This document shows positions 9,215-17,276 of a stretch of DNA of 64,000 bases, in pieces. This DNA is from Pseudomonas vancouverensis (GTDB lineage Bacteria; Pseudomonadota; Gammaproteobacteria; Pseudomonadales; Pseudomonadaceae), in the NCBI RefSeq assembly GCF_004348895.1, contig NZ_RRZK01000009.1, forward strand, positions 310,001-374,000. The letters are read 5' to 3'. The notes beneath the pieces were generated by a model. The model was not told the DNA's origin. It did not search any database and worked only from the letters and a program-made list of their open reading frames with translations. Position 1 is the stretch's first letter, and each line of letters starts with the position of its first letter. The position numbers and the translations under genes are program-made.

Positions 9215-9637
9215 ATGACCGACCCTCGTCGCGTACTGTTTGTCTGCGCCCGAAACGATGTTCGCTCACCCATGGCCGAAGCGCTGCTGCGCCACGCCGA
9301 CCCCGAAGATTTCAGCGCCTTCAGCGCCGGGCTCGAAGCCAGCGAGATCGACCCGCGCACCGTGCAGGCCCTTGAACACATCAATGTTGATGCCGGCGGT
9401 TTGCGCAGCAAGTCCCTGGAGGATTTCGAGGGGCAGGCGTTCGACTACGTCATCACCCTGTGCGACAAGTCCAGCGAAGAAGCCGCGCGCATGCCATTCT
9501 CCGGCGAAGTGATCGTGTGGAGTTTCGAAGACCCGACCACCAGCGAAAAACACGATCCGTTCCGCCACACCCTCCAGGAAATCGGCGACCGCATCAAAAT
9601 GTTCGTCACCGTGAAGACCCGTGCTGTCAGTCAGTGA
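9215..9637 (+). CDS. Low-molecular-weight phosphatase / ArsC-like protein
   Basis: A 140-residue protein of the LMW protein tyrosine phosphatase/arsenate reductase fold. The N-terminal P-loop FVCARNDVRSPMAEALLR supplies the CX5R(S) signature with the nucleophile Cys. The middle has FDYVITLCDKSSEEAARMPF, similar to thioredoxin-coupled ArsC, but the usual arsenate-reductase Cys pair after it is not obvious (a single Cys at LCDK). It could reduce arsenate or dephosphorylate a protein. It starts 24 bases after ppx with an AGGGG site, so the two are probably one transcript. Confidence 0.82.
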   Translation: MTDPRRVLFVCARNDVRSPMAEALLRHADPEDFSAFSAGLEASEIDPRTVQALEHINVDAGGLRSKSLEDFEGQAFDYVITLCDKSSEEAARMPFSGEVIVWSFEDPTTSEKHDPFRHTLQEIGDRIKMFVTVKTRAVSQ

Positions 9638-9692
9638 TTGCGCAAAAGCCTCGGGCGCGTCCGCAGGGCATGCACAAGACAGGATGACCATG

Positions 9693-9713
9693 TTCCAATA
9701 GCCGGTATTGGAA
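9693..9713 (+). promoter_or_regulatory. Inverted repeat before cytochrome c
   Basis: TTCCAATA-GCCGG-TATTGGAA is a perfect 8-bp dyad with a 5-base spacer, centred 26 bases ahead of the cytochrome c ATG. It could be an operator or a leader hairpin; the binding protein is unknown. Confidence 0.6.
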
Positions 9714-9728
9714 TACTGGGAACGGAAC

Positions 9729-10109
9729 ATGAACAAGCTTGCAGCACTGACCCTCGCCACGCTTCTCTCCACCAGCCTGTCCGCCCAAGCCGCCGGCGAT
9801 GCACAGGCCGGGGAGAAAGTCTTCAAGCGCCTCTGCAGCGGTTGCCACCAGATCGGTGAATCGGCCCGTGCATTCTTCGGTCCGCAACTCAATGGCATCG
9901 TCGGTCGTCACTCTGCCGTTACCACGGACTACGTGTATTCCGACGCGATGAAGTCAGCCAACCTGGTCTGGGACCGTGACACCCTGATCGCCTACCTCGA
10001 AGCGCCGAAAAAAGTCGTGCCCGGCACCCGCATGATTTTCTGGGGCCTCGACGACCCGGAAAAAATCGAAAACCTGCTCGCCTACCTGCAGACTTTCCCG
10101 GCGCAGTGA
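9729..10109 (+). CDS. Class I cytochrome c, secreted
   Basis: A 126-residue protein with a Sec signal ending at SAQAAGD and one haem site CSGCH (residue ~36). A distal Met lies in VPGTRMIFWGL and the C-terminal helix is ENLLAYLQTF, so the whole is a standard soluble periplasmic cytochrome c of the c2/c550 size. It carries electrons between membrane complexes. The start MNKLAAL has a purine-rich GGGAACGG ahead; seven earlier codons in frame overlap the inverted repeat. Its stop abuts that of the convergent LysR gene with no gap. Confidence 0.9.
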   Translation: MNKLAALTLATLLSTSLSAQAAGDAQAGEKVFKRLCSGCHQIGESARAFFGPQLNGIVGRHSAVTTDYVYSDAMKSANLVWDRDTLIAYLEAPKKVVPGTRMIFWGLDDPEKIENLLAYLQTFPAQ

Positions 10110-10985
10110 TTACGCCGAGGGCTGCTGATCCGCCGCCAGACTGCTCACCAGCCATTCGCTGAAGCTGCGCGCCATCGGGCTGTTCTCGCTGTCGCGGTGG
10201 GTCAGCAGCGCCCAGTTTGGGCCACGAATGGTCTGGTCGACCATCGGCTGCAACAGGCCATTGGCTTGCGCCTGTCGGCTCAGCAACTGACTGACCAGGG
10301 CAATGCCGAGCCCGCTGCACGCGGCGTCCAGCAGCAAGCCAGGGTCGGAAAAATTCAGCCCCTGATCGACTTGCCCCACATCAATCCCCGACTCCAGTTC
10401 CCAATGGCTCCAGTCCATCTCGCGCTCGCCATGCAGCGTGGTGCGCTGCTCGACCGGCAGCGCCAGCACGCTCGGGTGGCAGGCCGGATAGAGGCGGTCG
10501 GCGTGCAGCACCCTGAAGCTGCATTCGGCCTGGGAGCTGATGTCGTCACGCACTGCCAGGTCGATGGTCTGGCTGGCCATGTCCGGCACTTCATCGGTGC
10601 TGAAAATCCACAGATCCACCTGCGGATGCAGCCGGCGAAACTCCCCCAGGCGCGGCATCAACCAATGCCGGGCAAACGCCGGCGTGGTATTGAGCACCAG
10701 TTGATTGGGTTTCTGGTACTGCCCCAGACGACGAATACCCACCGCCAGTTGCTGCAACAGCGCCTGGGTGGTGCTCAGCAAATCATGACCGGCATCGGTC
10801 AGGCTGACACTGCGGCCGCTGCGATAGAACAGCGGCTGCTCCAGGTACGCCTCGAGGCTGCGGATCTGCTGGCTGATCGCCGATTGGGTCAGGTGCAGCT
10901 CTTCGGCGGCCTTGTGAAAACTGCCGAGCCGGGCAGCCGCCTCGAAGCCGCGAAGGGTGCTCAGCGGCGGCCAGTGTTTGAGCAT
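10110..10985 (-). CDS. LysR-family regulator next to agmatine operon
   Basis: A 291-residue LysR-type regulator. Residues 1-65 form the winged helix-turn-helix (GSFHKAAEELHLTQSAISQQ, then LEQPLFYRSGRSVSLTDAG) and the rest is a periplasmic-binding-like effector domain; the opening PPLSTLRGFEAAARLGSF resembles the GcvA subgroup. The ribosome site AGAGGAA lies about 8 bases before the ATG. It is divergent from aguA across 146 bases, the classic layout for a LysR protein controlling the adjacent operon, probably in response to agmatine or N-carbamoylputrescine. That regulatory role is inferred from position. Confidence 0.88.
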   Translation of the reverse strand: MLKHWPPLSTLRGFEAAARLGSFHKAAEELHLTQSAISQQIRSLEAYLEQPLFYRSGRSVSLTDAGHDLLSTTQALLQQLAVGIRRLGQYQKPNQLVLNTTPAFARHWLMPRLGEFRRLHPQVDLWIFSTDEVPDMASQTIDLAVRDDISSQAECSFRVLHADRLYPACHPSVLALPVEQRTTLHGEREMDWSHWELESGIDVGQVDQGLNFSDPGLLLDAACSGLGIALVSQLLSRQAQANGLLQPMVDQTIRGPNWALLTHRDSENSPMARSFSEWLVSSLAADQQPSA

Positions 10986-11007
10986 ATCGATAAGTTCCTC
11001 TAATCAG

Positions 11008-11097
11008 TTGTCGACAAAATCCATCGTTTGTTTGCCCGTTTTGTCAGCCGTAGCATGAATGACGCCGCCACCAGGGCGGATTTCATTGAACACAATG
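11008..11097. promoter_or_regulatory. Two dyads between LysR and aguA
   Basis: A perfect palindrome TTGTCGACAA at 11008-11017 and the inverted repeat CATTG-AACA-CAATG at 11084-11097 lie in the divergent promoter region. One or both may be LysR-binding sites; the second is close to where an aguA promoter should be. Confidence 0.5.
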
Positions 11098-11131
11098 GCT
11101 TAACGAACGGCCGAATGATCTGGAGAGCATC

Positions 11132-12184
11132 ATGCAGCAGAACGACAATAAAAACAGTGGTTGGATGATGCCCGCGGAATGGGTGACGCATGCCGCCACC
11201 TGGATGGTCTGGCCGCACAATCAGGCGCTGTGGGAGTCCGGCTGGCGCGTAACCCTGCCGCAGGTGCAGGAGGATTTCGCCCGGGTGGTCAACGCCATCG
11301 CCCGTTTCGAACCGGTGAAACTGGTGGTCGATCCGTCGGCAGTGGCCAGCGCCAAGGCCTTGTGCGGGGCGAACGTCGAATTCATCGAGCTGGCAGTCAA
11401 CGACAGTTGGTGCCGCGACTCCGGTCCGAGCTTCGTCTGCCATCCACAGCAAGGCCTGGCCGGGGTGAGCTGGCGCTTCAATGCCTGGGGCGGCAAGTCG
11501 GCCCATGACCTGGACGAAAGCCTGGCCCGTCGTGCGCTCAATCAACTGGGCCTGGAATGTTTCGGCACGCCCCTGAGCAATGAGGGCGGCGCGATTCATG
11601 TCGACGGCGAAGGCACGCTGATCACCACTGAGTCGGTACTGCTCAACCCCAACCGCAACCCCGGCGTGACCAAGGCCGAGATCGAAGAGATTTTCAGCCG
11701 TCTGCTGGGGATCAAGAAGACCATCTGGCTGCCGGGCGACCCGGACTACGTCACCGGTGACATGACCGACGGCCACGTCGACGGCGTGTGCGCCTTCGCT
11801 CGCCCGGGTGTGTTGCTGGTGGATGCGACTCACGACAAGAGTTCGGTGTACGCCAAAGTGGCCGCGGAAAACCGTCGCGCCCTGGAACTGGCCACCGATG
11901 CCCAAGGCCGTCGCTTCGAGCTGATCGAACTGTATGAAGCCACTGATGCGGTGGACACTGAAGCCGAAGTGTTCTGCGCCTCCTACACCAACTTCTATAT
12001 CGCCAACGGCGCGATCATCATGCCGGCCTACGGTATCGATGCCGATAACGTGGCAGCCGAAGTGTTGGCGCAGGCATTCCCCGGGCGTGAAGTGGTGCCG
12101 GTGCGCATCAACCACCTGGCCCATGGCGGCGGCGGTGTGCACTGCATCACCCAGCAACAGCCGGCCTGGCCGGTGCGGGGTTGA
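11132..12184 (+). CDS. aguA: Agmatine deiminase
   Basis: A 350-residue enzyme of the peptidyl-arginine-deiminase-related agmatine deiminase family, cytosolic (no signal). It converts agmatine to N-carbamoylputrescine and ammonia. Family motifs are MPAEWVTHAATWMVWPHN (start), VNDSWCRDSGPSFV (near 90), the His-containing DMTDGHVDGVCAFARPG (near 210) and the nucleophile Cys in AHGGGGVHCITQQQP near the C-terminus. GGAGA lies just before the ATG. It ends 4 bases before the next gene (aguB), whose product uses its product. A second, exported copy closes the operon. Confidence 0.95.
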   Translation: MQQNDNKNSGWMMPAEWVTHAATWMVWPHNQALWESGWRVTLPQVQEDFARVVNAIARFEPVKLVVDPSAVASAKALCGANVEFIELAVNDSWCRDSGPSFVCHPQQGLAGVSWRFNAWGGKSAHDLDESLARRALNQLGLECFGTPLSNEGGAIHVDGEGTLITTESVLLNPNRNPGVTKAEIEEIFSRLLGIKKTIWLPGDPDYVTGDMTDGHVDGVCAFARPGVLLVDATHDKSSVYAKVAAENRRALELATDAQGRRFELIELYEATDAVDTEAEVFCASYTNFYIANGAIIMPAYGIDADNVAAEVLAQAFPGREVVPVRINHLAHGGGGVHCITQQQPAWPVRG

Positions 12185-12188
12185 TGCC

Positions 12189-13097
12189 ATGACCTTGTTG
12201 ACCGTCGCCACCACCCAGATGGCCTGTAACTGGGACCTGAAAAGCAACCTCGATCAGGCTGAGCAATTAGTCCGCGAGGCTGCGGCCAAAGGCGCGCAAG
12301 TCATCCTCCTGCAGGAGCTGTTCGCCACGCCTTACTTCTGCATCGAGCAACACCACAAGCACCTGGCCCTGGCCGAGGAATACCGCGAGAGCCAGGTGCT
12401 CAAGCGCTTCGCCGCGCTGGCCAAGGAGCTGGGCGTGGTGTTGCCATTGAGCTGGTACGAGAAGGCCGGCAATGCCTACTTCAACTCGCTGAGCGTGGCC
12501 GACGCCGACGGGCGCCTGCTGGGGGTGTACCGCAAGACCCACATCCCCAACGCAATCGGCTATCAGGAGAAGGAATACTTCAGCCCCGGCGACACCGGGT
12601 TCAAAGTCTGGGACACCGCCTTCGGGCGCGTCGGTGTGGGCATCTGCTGGGATCAGTGGTTCCCGGAGACCGCACGTTGCCTGGCGCTGATGGGCGCTGA
12701 GGTGTTGCTCTATCCCACGGCCATTGGCTCCGAACCAGGCTGTGCGAGCCTCGATTCGCGGGATCACTGGCAAATGACCATGCGCGGCCACGCTGCGGCC
12801 AACCTGCTGCCGGTGATCGCCGCCAACCGTGTCGGCCGTGAAGCCGCCACCACCGACCCGACCTTGCAAATGTCCTTCTACGGCTCGTCGTTCATCAGCA
12901 ACCACAAGGGCAAGTTGCTCGCCGAAGCCGACCGCGACAGCACCGGTGTGCTGGTCCATACCCTGGACCTGGCGGCCATGCGCGAAGACCGCCTGACCTG
13001 GGGCATCTACCGCGACCGCCGTCCGGAAATGTACGGAGCACTGCTGACCCAGGACGGTCGCCAAATCCATTCGCGCTGGGCAACCCAAGGGGTCTGA
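12189..13097 (+). CDS. aguB: N-carbamoylputrescine amidase
   Basis: A 302-residue nitrilase-superfamily amidohydrolase, normal length for AguB. The catalytic triad is visible: Glu in ILLQELFATPYFC, Lys in YRKTHIPN and Cys in GVGICWDQWFPETAR. It hydrolyses N-carbamoylputrescine to putrescine, CO2 and ammonia, completing the pathway started by aguA. The start was set at the ATG 4 bases past the aguA stop (MTLLTVATTQMACNW), which fits the family N-terminus. It is followed after 1 base by a PotF-like gene, so these genes are tightly coupled. Confidence 0.95.
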   Translation: MTLLTVATTQMACNWDLKSNLDQAEQLVREAAAKGAQVILLQELFATPYFCIEQHHKHLALAEEYRESQVLKRFAALAKELGVVLPLSWYEKAGNAYFNSLSVADADGRLLGVYRKTHIPNAIGYQEKEYFSPGDTGFKVWDTAFGRVGVGICWDQWFPETARCLALMGAEVLLYPTAIGSEPGCASLDSRDHWQMTMRGHAAANLLPVIAANRVGREAATTDPTLQMSFYGSSFISNHKGKLLAEADRDSTGVLVHTLDLAAMREDRLTWGIYRDRRPEMYGALLTQDGRQIHSRWATQGV

Positions 13098-13098
13098 G

Positions 13099-14199
13099 AT
13101 GAAATCGATCAACACGCTGTGCCTGGCCATGGGGCTGGCGCTGAGCTGTGCCATGCCGTCACTGCACGCTGAAGAGAAAACCCTGCGCCTGTACAACTGG
13201 GCCGACTATTTTGCCGAAGACACCCTGAGCAAGTTCACCGCCGAAACCGGGATCAAGGTGATCTACGACGTCATGGACGGCAGCGAAACCCTGGAAGCCA
13301 AGATGCTCGCCGGCGGCAGCGGCTACGACCTGATCTTCCCCGGTGACACGGTGGCCGAGCGCCTGATGCGTGCCGGCAGCCTGCAGAAGCTGGATCAGTC
13401 GAAAATCACCGCGATGAACGACATCGAACCGGGCCTGCAAAAACTGCGCTCGCATTACGAGCATTCCCACGATGCCACCGTGCCCTACACCTGGGGCACC
13501 ATCGGCCTGACCTACAACGCCGAGCAAATCGCCAAGCGTGCGCCGGATGCGCCGGTCAACAGCCTCGACATGCTGTTCAAACCGGAGCTGGCGGCGAAGT
13601 TTGCCGACTGCGGCATCTCGATGATCGACTCGCCGGACGAAGTGCTGGCGGTGGTGCTCAACTACCTTGGCCGTGATCCGCGCAGTGCCAAGCCGGCAGA
13701 CCTGGCGGCGGCCAGTGAGTTGCTGATGAAACTGCGGCCGTACATCCGCAAGTTCCAGTCGCAACCGGTGACCGACCTGGTCAACGGCAACCTGTGCATG
13801 TCCCTCGGCTACAGCGGCGACATGACCCAGGCCCAGCGCACTTCCGACAGTGCCGGCAAGAAAACCACCTTCCACTACCGCATCCCCCGCGAGGGCACCA
13901 CGGTGTGGATGGACACCATGGCCATTCCGGTCGACGCGCAGCACCCGGAGTACGCCTACGCGTTCATCAACTTCGTCATGCGTCCACAGAACATGGCGGC
14001 GATCAGCAACTTCACCGGTTACCCGACCTCCAACGCCAAGGCGCGGCCGGACGTTGACCCGGCCATGCGCAACAACCCGGACATCTACCTCGACGAAGCC
14101 ACCTATGCGCGGCTGATTCCCGGCAAAGACATACCTCAGGCCGACATGCGGGCACGCATGCGCACCTGGACCAAGTTCAAAACCGCTACTGTTAAATGA
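13099..14199 (+). CDS. PotF/SpuD-like polyamine-binding protein
   Basis: A 366-residue periplasmic substrate-binding protein. The Sec signal ends near SLHAEEK, and the mature start LRLYNWADYFAEDTLSKF is the hallmark of PotF/SpuD/SpuE spermidine/putrescine-binding proteins; YDLIFPGD and YTWGTIGLTYN follow. It should bind a polyamine or agmatine in the periplasm. No ATPase or permease genes lie beside it, so it must use a transporter encoded elsewhere or act as a sensor. It starts 1 base after aguB and shares the transcript with a periplasm-targeted agmatine deiminase, suggesting joint handling of external agmatine. Confidence 0.92.
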   Translation: MKSINTLCLAMGLALSCAMPSLHAEEKTLRLYNWADYFAEDTLSKFTAETGIKVIYDVMDGSETLEAKMLAGGSGYDLIFPGDTVAERLMRAGSLQKLDQSKITAMNDIEPGLQKLRSHYEHSHDATVPYTWGTIGLTYNAEQIAKRAPDAPVNSLDMLFKPELAAKFADCGISMIDSPDEVLAVVLNYLGRDPRSAKPADLAAASELLMKLRPYIRKFQSQPVTDLVNGNLCMSLGYSGDMTQAQRTSDSAGKKTTFHYRIPREGTTVWMDTMAIPVDAQHPEYAYAFINFVMRPQNMAAISNFTGYPTSNAKARPDVDPAMRNNPDIYLDEATYARLIPGKDIPQADMRARMRTWTKFKTATVK

Positions 14200-14204
14200 C
14201 CGCC

Positions 14205-14227
14205 GGCCGGCCCGCGCAGGGCCGGCC
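14205..14227 (+). promoter_or_regulatory. GC-rich intra-operon hairpin
   Basis: GGCCGGCCC-GCGCA-GGGCCGGCC is a perfect 9-bp stem between the PotF-like gene and the exported deiminase gene, without a T run. It could protect upstream mRNA or reduce read-through. Confidence 0.6.
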
Positions 14228-14254
14228 CGCAGCCGAACCATTCAAGGAAACGTT

Positions 14255-15379
14255 ATGCCGACACGTCGAACATTCATCAAGCAGGTATCGGCCGTTGCCG
14301 GTTGGGGCGCCGCGGCGTCCATGGGCCTGGGGTTCGCATCGCTACCGGTGCGAGCCGCCACACTCAAGCCCTGGTACATGCCGGATGAAGGCGACACCCA
14401 CCAGCGGGCGTTCATCGCGTTCGGCGCGCAGGACGCCATCTGGGAAGACTTCACGCCCCAGGTGCAAGACGCCCTGGGCCGGATTGCCCGTGCCATTGCC
14501 GACTATGAACCGGTCACCGTGTTCTGCCGCGAGGACGAGCGCGACCTGGCCGAAGCCAAGTGCGGCAAGCACAACACCACCTTCGTCATCACCGAGCTGG
14601 ATGACATCTGGATGCGCGACATCAGCGCCAACTTCGTCATCGACGGTGACGGAAACCTGGGCGCGGTGGATTTCAACTTCAACGGCTGGGGCAACAAACA
14701 ACAACACGAGAGCGATGCGCAACTGGCCGCCCAAGTCGCGAAAAACGCTAAGGCCAGCTACATCCGCAGCGAACTGGTGGGCGAGGGCGGCGCCATCGAA
14801 GTGGACGGCCACGGCACCGGTATCATGACCGAAAGCAGCTGGGTCAATGCCAACCGCAACCGCGACTGGAGCCGCGCCGAAGTCGAGGCGGAACTGAAAG
14901 AGCGACTGGGCCTGCGCAAGATCATCTGGCTGCCGGGGATCAAGGGCAAGGACATCACCGATGCCCACGTCGACTTCTACGCACGCTTCGTCAAACCCGG
15001 CGTGGTCATCGCCAACCTCGACAACGATCCGGACTCCTACGACTACAAAGTCACCCGTGCCCATCTGGAGATTTTGCAGAACGCCACCGATGCCGATGGC
15101 CGTCCGTTGCAGGTGCACACCGTGTCGCCGCCATTGCATCCGCGCGGCAGTAAATTCAGTCAGGACAACCCGGACTTCGCCGCGGGCTACATCAACTATT
15201 TCGTGATCAACGGCGCGATCATTGCGCCCGAATTCGGCGATGAAGAGGCCGACGCCAAGGCCTTCGACCTGCTGTCCGAGTTGTACCCGGAGCGCAAGGT
15301 GGTGCAGCTCAATATCGATGCGATTTCGGCGGGCGGTGGCGGGATTCACTGCGTGACCAGTCATCAGCCGAAGGTTTGA
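14255..15379 (+). CDS. Exported (Tat) agmatine deiminase homologue
   Basis: A 374-residue agmatine deiminase-like protein with an N-terminal extension absent from aguA. It starts MPTRRTFIKQVSAVAG, a twin-arginine motif followed by a hydrophobic stretch and PVRAAT cleavage-like site. The body keeps deiminase motifs: LDDIWMRDISANFVIDG, DITDAHVDFYARFVKPG and the catalytic Cys in SAGGGGIHCVTSHQP. It should therefore convert agmatine to N-carbamoylputrescine in the periplasm after folded export. This order (deiminase, amidase, binding protein, second deiminase) matches, as I recall, the agu2ABCA-prime operon described in some P. aeruginosa strains. The hairpin terminator follows. Confidence 0.9.
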   Translation: MPTRRTFIKQVSAVAGWGAAASMGLGFASLPVRAATLKPWYMPDEGDTHQRAFIAFGAQDAIWEDFTPQVQDALGRIARAIADYEPVTVFCREDERDLAEAKCGKHNTTFVITELDDIWMRDISANFVIDGDGNLGAVDFNFNGWGNKQQHESDAQLAAQVAKNAKASYIRSELVGEGGAIEVDGHGTGIMTESSWVNANRNRDWSRAEVEAELKERLGLRKIIWLPGIKGKDITDAHVDFYARFVKPGVVIANLDNDPDSYDYKVTRAHLEILQNATDADGRPLQVHTVSPPLHPRGSKFSQDNPDFAAGYINYFVINGAIIAPEFGDEEADAKAFDLLSELYPERKVVQLNIDAISAGGGGIHCVTSHQPKV

Positions 15380-15395
15380 TGGTTGTTCTGAAAGT

Positions 15396-15418
15396 GGAGG
15401 AACCGGTTCCTCCTTTTT
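15396..15418 (+). terminator. Terminator of agmatine operon
   Basis: GGAGGAACC-GGTTCCTCC is a perfect 9-bp stem followed by TTTTT, 16 bases after the last stop of the operon. Confidence 0.92.
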
Positions 15419-15569
15419 CCGCAGTAAGTAGTCCGTGGATGTAGTACGGCTCTGAAAATATTCAAAGCACTTTGCTTTTCATTGTGGAGGCTGTTCGCAG
15501 GTAGTTAGGTTGATAGAGGGGGGCCGTGTCTGCGGACTCAACTTCTATTCAACGAAAAGGAACTACTTA

Positions 15570-16718
15570 ATGCGAGAGGCAAAAAAGCATCTGACAGACG
15601 AGTCTGTACACCAAGCCTTGATGATGGCGGACTTGACCGACGCTGCGCAGCCCGACCACGCCGTTCGGCTTCTGTTGAAAGAAGTCCTGCAAGGATTGTT
15701 CGATAACGGCTGGCCGCAAGCGCTGCTTCAGACCGGGCCGCGAATTGTGTCCGCGGAAGAAAATTACGGGCTACTCGGTTATGACACCTCGGAAGTCACC
15801 CTTGGAAGTGCGCACACGCGATGGGTCGACGATTTCTCGTTGTTGCGGACCCAGACCACCAGCCAGATTCCCGCGGCACTTCAGCGTGCGGCAAAGGTTC
15901 GACAACCGGGGCAGAGGATCCTGTTGGCCGCGCCGGGTATCACGTTCCGCCGCGATAGCCGGGATCGTTGGCATTGCGCGGAACCGCATCAAATGGATAT
16001 CTGGGTGCTGGGTGATCCCGAGCTGGCGACACATGAGCACTTGTTGCGTCTGGTCAACGATGTTCTTGAATCCGCCGTGCCAGAAAAATCCTGGATTTAC
16101 AGTGATAGCCCGCATCACTACACCGAGGGTGGAATCGAGGTGAATGTGTTGAACGATGGCGCACCGGTCGAGGTACTGGAGTGCGGTCGTATTGCGCAAA
16201 CTTTGTTAAGACGTCTGGGTATTGATCCTCTGCTTCACGGGGGGCTGGCGCTCGGAATGGGCCTGGATCGCTTGACCATGCTGCGCAAAGGCATTCCCGA
16301 CATTCGACTGCTTCGAGATCAGAACGAGCGAGTGCAGGCGCAGATGCACGACTTGAATCCGTGGAATCCGGTATCGCGATTGCCGTCGATCGCTCGCGAT
16401 ATTTCCTTGGCGGTATCACCGGGTTTGAGCGAGGAGTTGTTGACCGAGAAGATGTTGCTGGCCGCCGGGGATTGTTCAGGCTGGATCGAGGAGATGCAGG
16501 TCAAAGGGCGTTGGACATTCTCTAACTTGCCGGTGCAGGCGAGCGAACGTCTCGGGTTGATGCCAGGTCAGGAGAATGTGCTGCTGCGGGTGGTGCTGCG
16601 TGATTGTTCGCGGTCAATCACTAACGCTGAGGCGAACGCGCTGTACGCGAAAATCCAGGCCGCGTTGCATGAGGGTGTACCGGGGGCGGGGTACAGGATG
16701 GATCTTCCGCAGGTTTAG
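15570..16718 (+). CDS. Stand-alone PheRS-like protein with FDX-ACB domain
   Basis: A 382-residue class II aminoacyl-tRNA synthetase-like protein. Residues ~60-250 resemble the PheRS alpha catalytic core: LLRTQTTSQI, motif-2-like FRRDSRDRWH (126-135), EVLECGRI and motif-3-like LALGMGLDRLTMLRKG followed by IPDIRLLRD. From ~268 a ferredoxin-fold anticodon-binding (FDX-ACB) domain begins with LPSIARDISLAV and runs to the end. Bacterial PheRS is normally an alpha2-beta2 enzyme with this domain on the beta chain; here core and FDX-ACB are fused as in mitochondrial PheRS. The usual FHQxEG reads PHQMD, so the Glu is replaced. The ATG follows AAAAGG by 9 bases. It may charge a tRNA, activate an amino acid for something else, or be inactive. 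Confidence 0.8.
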   Translation: MREAKKHLTDESVHQALMMADLTDAAQPDHAVRLLLKEVLQGLFDNGWPQALLQTGPRIVSAEENYGLLGYDTSEVTLGSAHTRWVDDFSLLRTQTTSQIPAALQRAAKVRQPGQRILLAAPGITFRRDSRDRWHCAEPHQMDIWVLGDPELATHEHLLRLVNDVLESAVPEKSWIYSDSPHHYTEGGIEVNVLNDGAPVEVLECGRIAQTLLRRLGIDPLLHGGLALGMGLDRLTMLRKGIPDIRLLRDQNERVQAQMHDLNPWNPVSRLPSIARDISLAVSPGLSEELLTEKMLLAAGDCSGWIEEMQVKGRWTFSNLPVQASERLGLMPGQENVLLRVVLRDCSRSITNAEANALYAKIQAALHEGVPGAGYRMDLPQV

Positions 16719-16784
16719 CCAGTCTTCGTGTTGGGTGTTCTCGCCTCATCGCTGGCAGGCCCGTTCCCGCAAGTGAGGCTTGAA

Positions 16785-16820
16785 TTGCAGGAGCCGGCTT
16801 GCTGCGGGCGACTCCTGCAA
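16785..16820. repeat. REP-type hairpin
   Basis: TTGCAGGAG and CTCCTGCAA form a perfect 9-bp outer stem around a GC-rich loop (CCGGCTTGCTGCGGGCGA). It lies between the convergent PheRS-like and SnoaL-like genes and may also end both transcripts. Confidence 0.75.
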
Positions 16821-16832
16821 GATTGCGCTGAA

Positions 16833-17261
16833 TCAGGCCTTTGCAGCCTTCAAGTAAGCCCCCAACCGCTGCCCCATCTGCTCACCCAGCGCCTGCAAGC
16901 CACTCAACGGCCGCACCATCACTTCAAACTCGACAATCTTGCCTTGCTCGTTGAAGCGGATCATGTCGATGCCTTTGAGTTCTTTGCCGTCGACCCTGGC
17001 GCTGAACTCGAGGATCACGTTCAAGCCATCCGCGGTGGCCAGTTCCCGGTGATAGGTGAAGTCTTCGAATACGTTCATCACGGTGTTGAGGATCATCGAC
17101 ACCACCGGCGCGCCCGGGTACGGCGTGTGCGCCATCGGTGAGCGGAACACCGCTTGCGGGTCGAGCATCGTCGGCAACTGGCTCAGGTCCTTGCGGCTGA
17201 CCATGTCGTGCCAGTGCTGGAGGGAGGCTGCGGCGTTGGCGTGCAGATTCAGTTCGGACAT
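16833..17261 (-). CDS. SnoaL/NTF2-like protein
   Basis: A 142-residue single-domain protein with the cone-shaped NTF2/SnoaL-like fold: N-terminal helix HWHDMVSRKDLSQLPTMLDP, then PYPGAPVVSMILNTVMNVF and strands ending KGIDMIRFNEQGKIVEFEVMVRPL. The pattern is typical of small ketosteroid-isomerase-like proteins in which the pocket binds a hydrophobic ligand. Specific activity is unknown. AGGAG lies 5 bases before the ATG. It follows the GDSL hydrolase gene on the same strand with a 15-base gap, so it is probably its downstream operon partner. Confidence 0.83.
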   Translation of the reverse strand: MSELNLHANAAASLQHWHDMVSRKDLSQLPTMLDPQAVFRSPMAHTPYPGAPVVSMILNTVMNVFEDFTYHRELATADGLNVILEFSARVDGKELKGIDMIRFNEQGKIVEFEVMVRPLSGLQALGEQMGQRLGAYLKAAKA

Positions 17262-17276
17262 TGCAACTCCTGTTTT

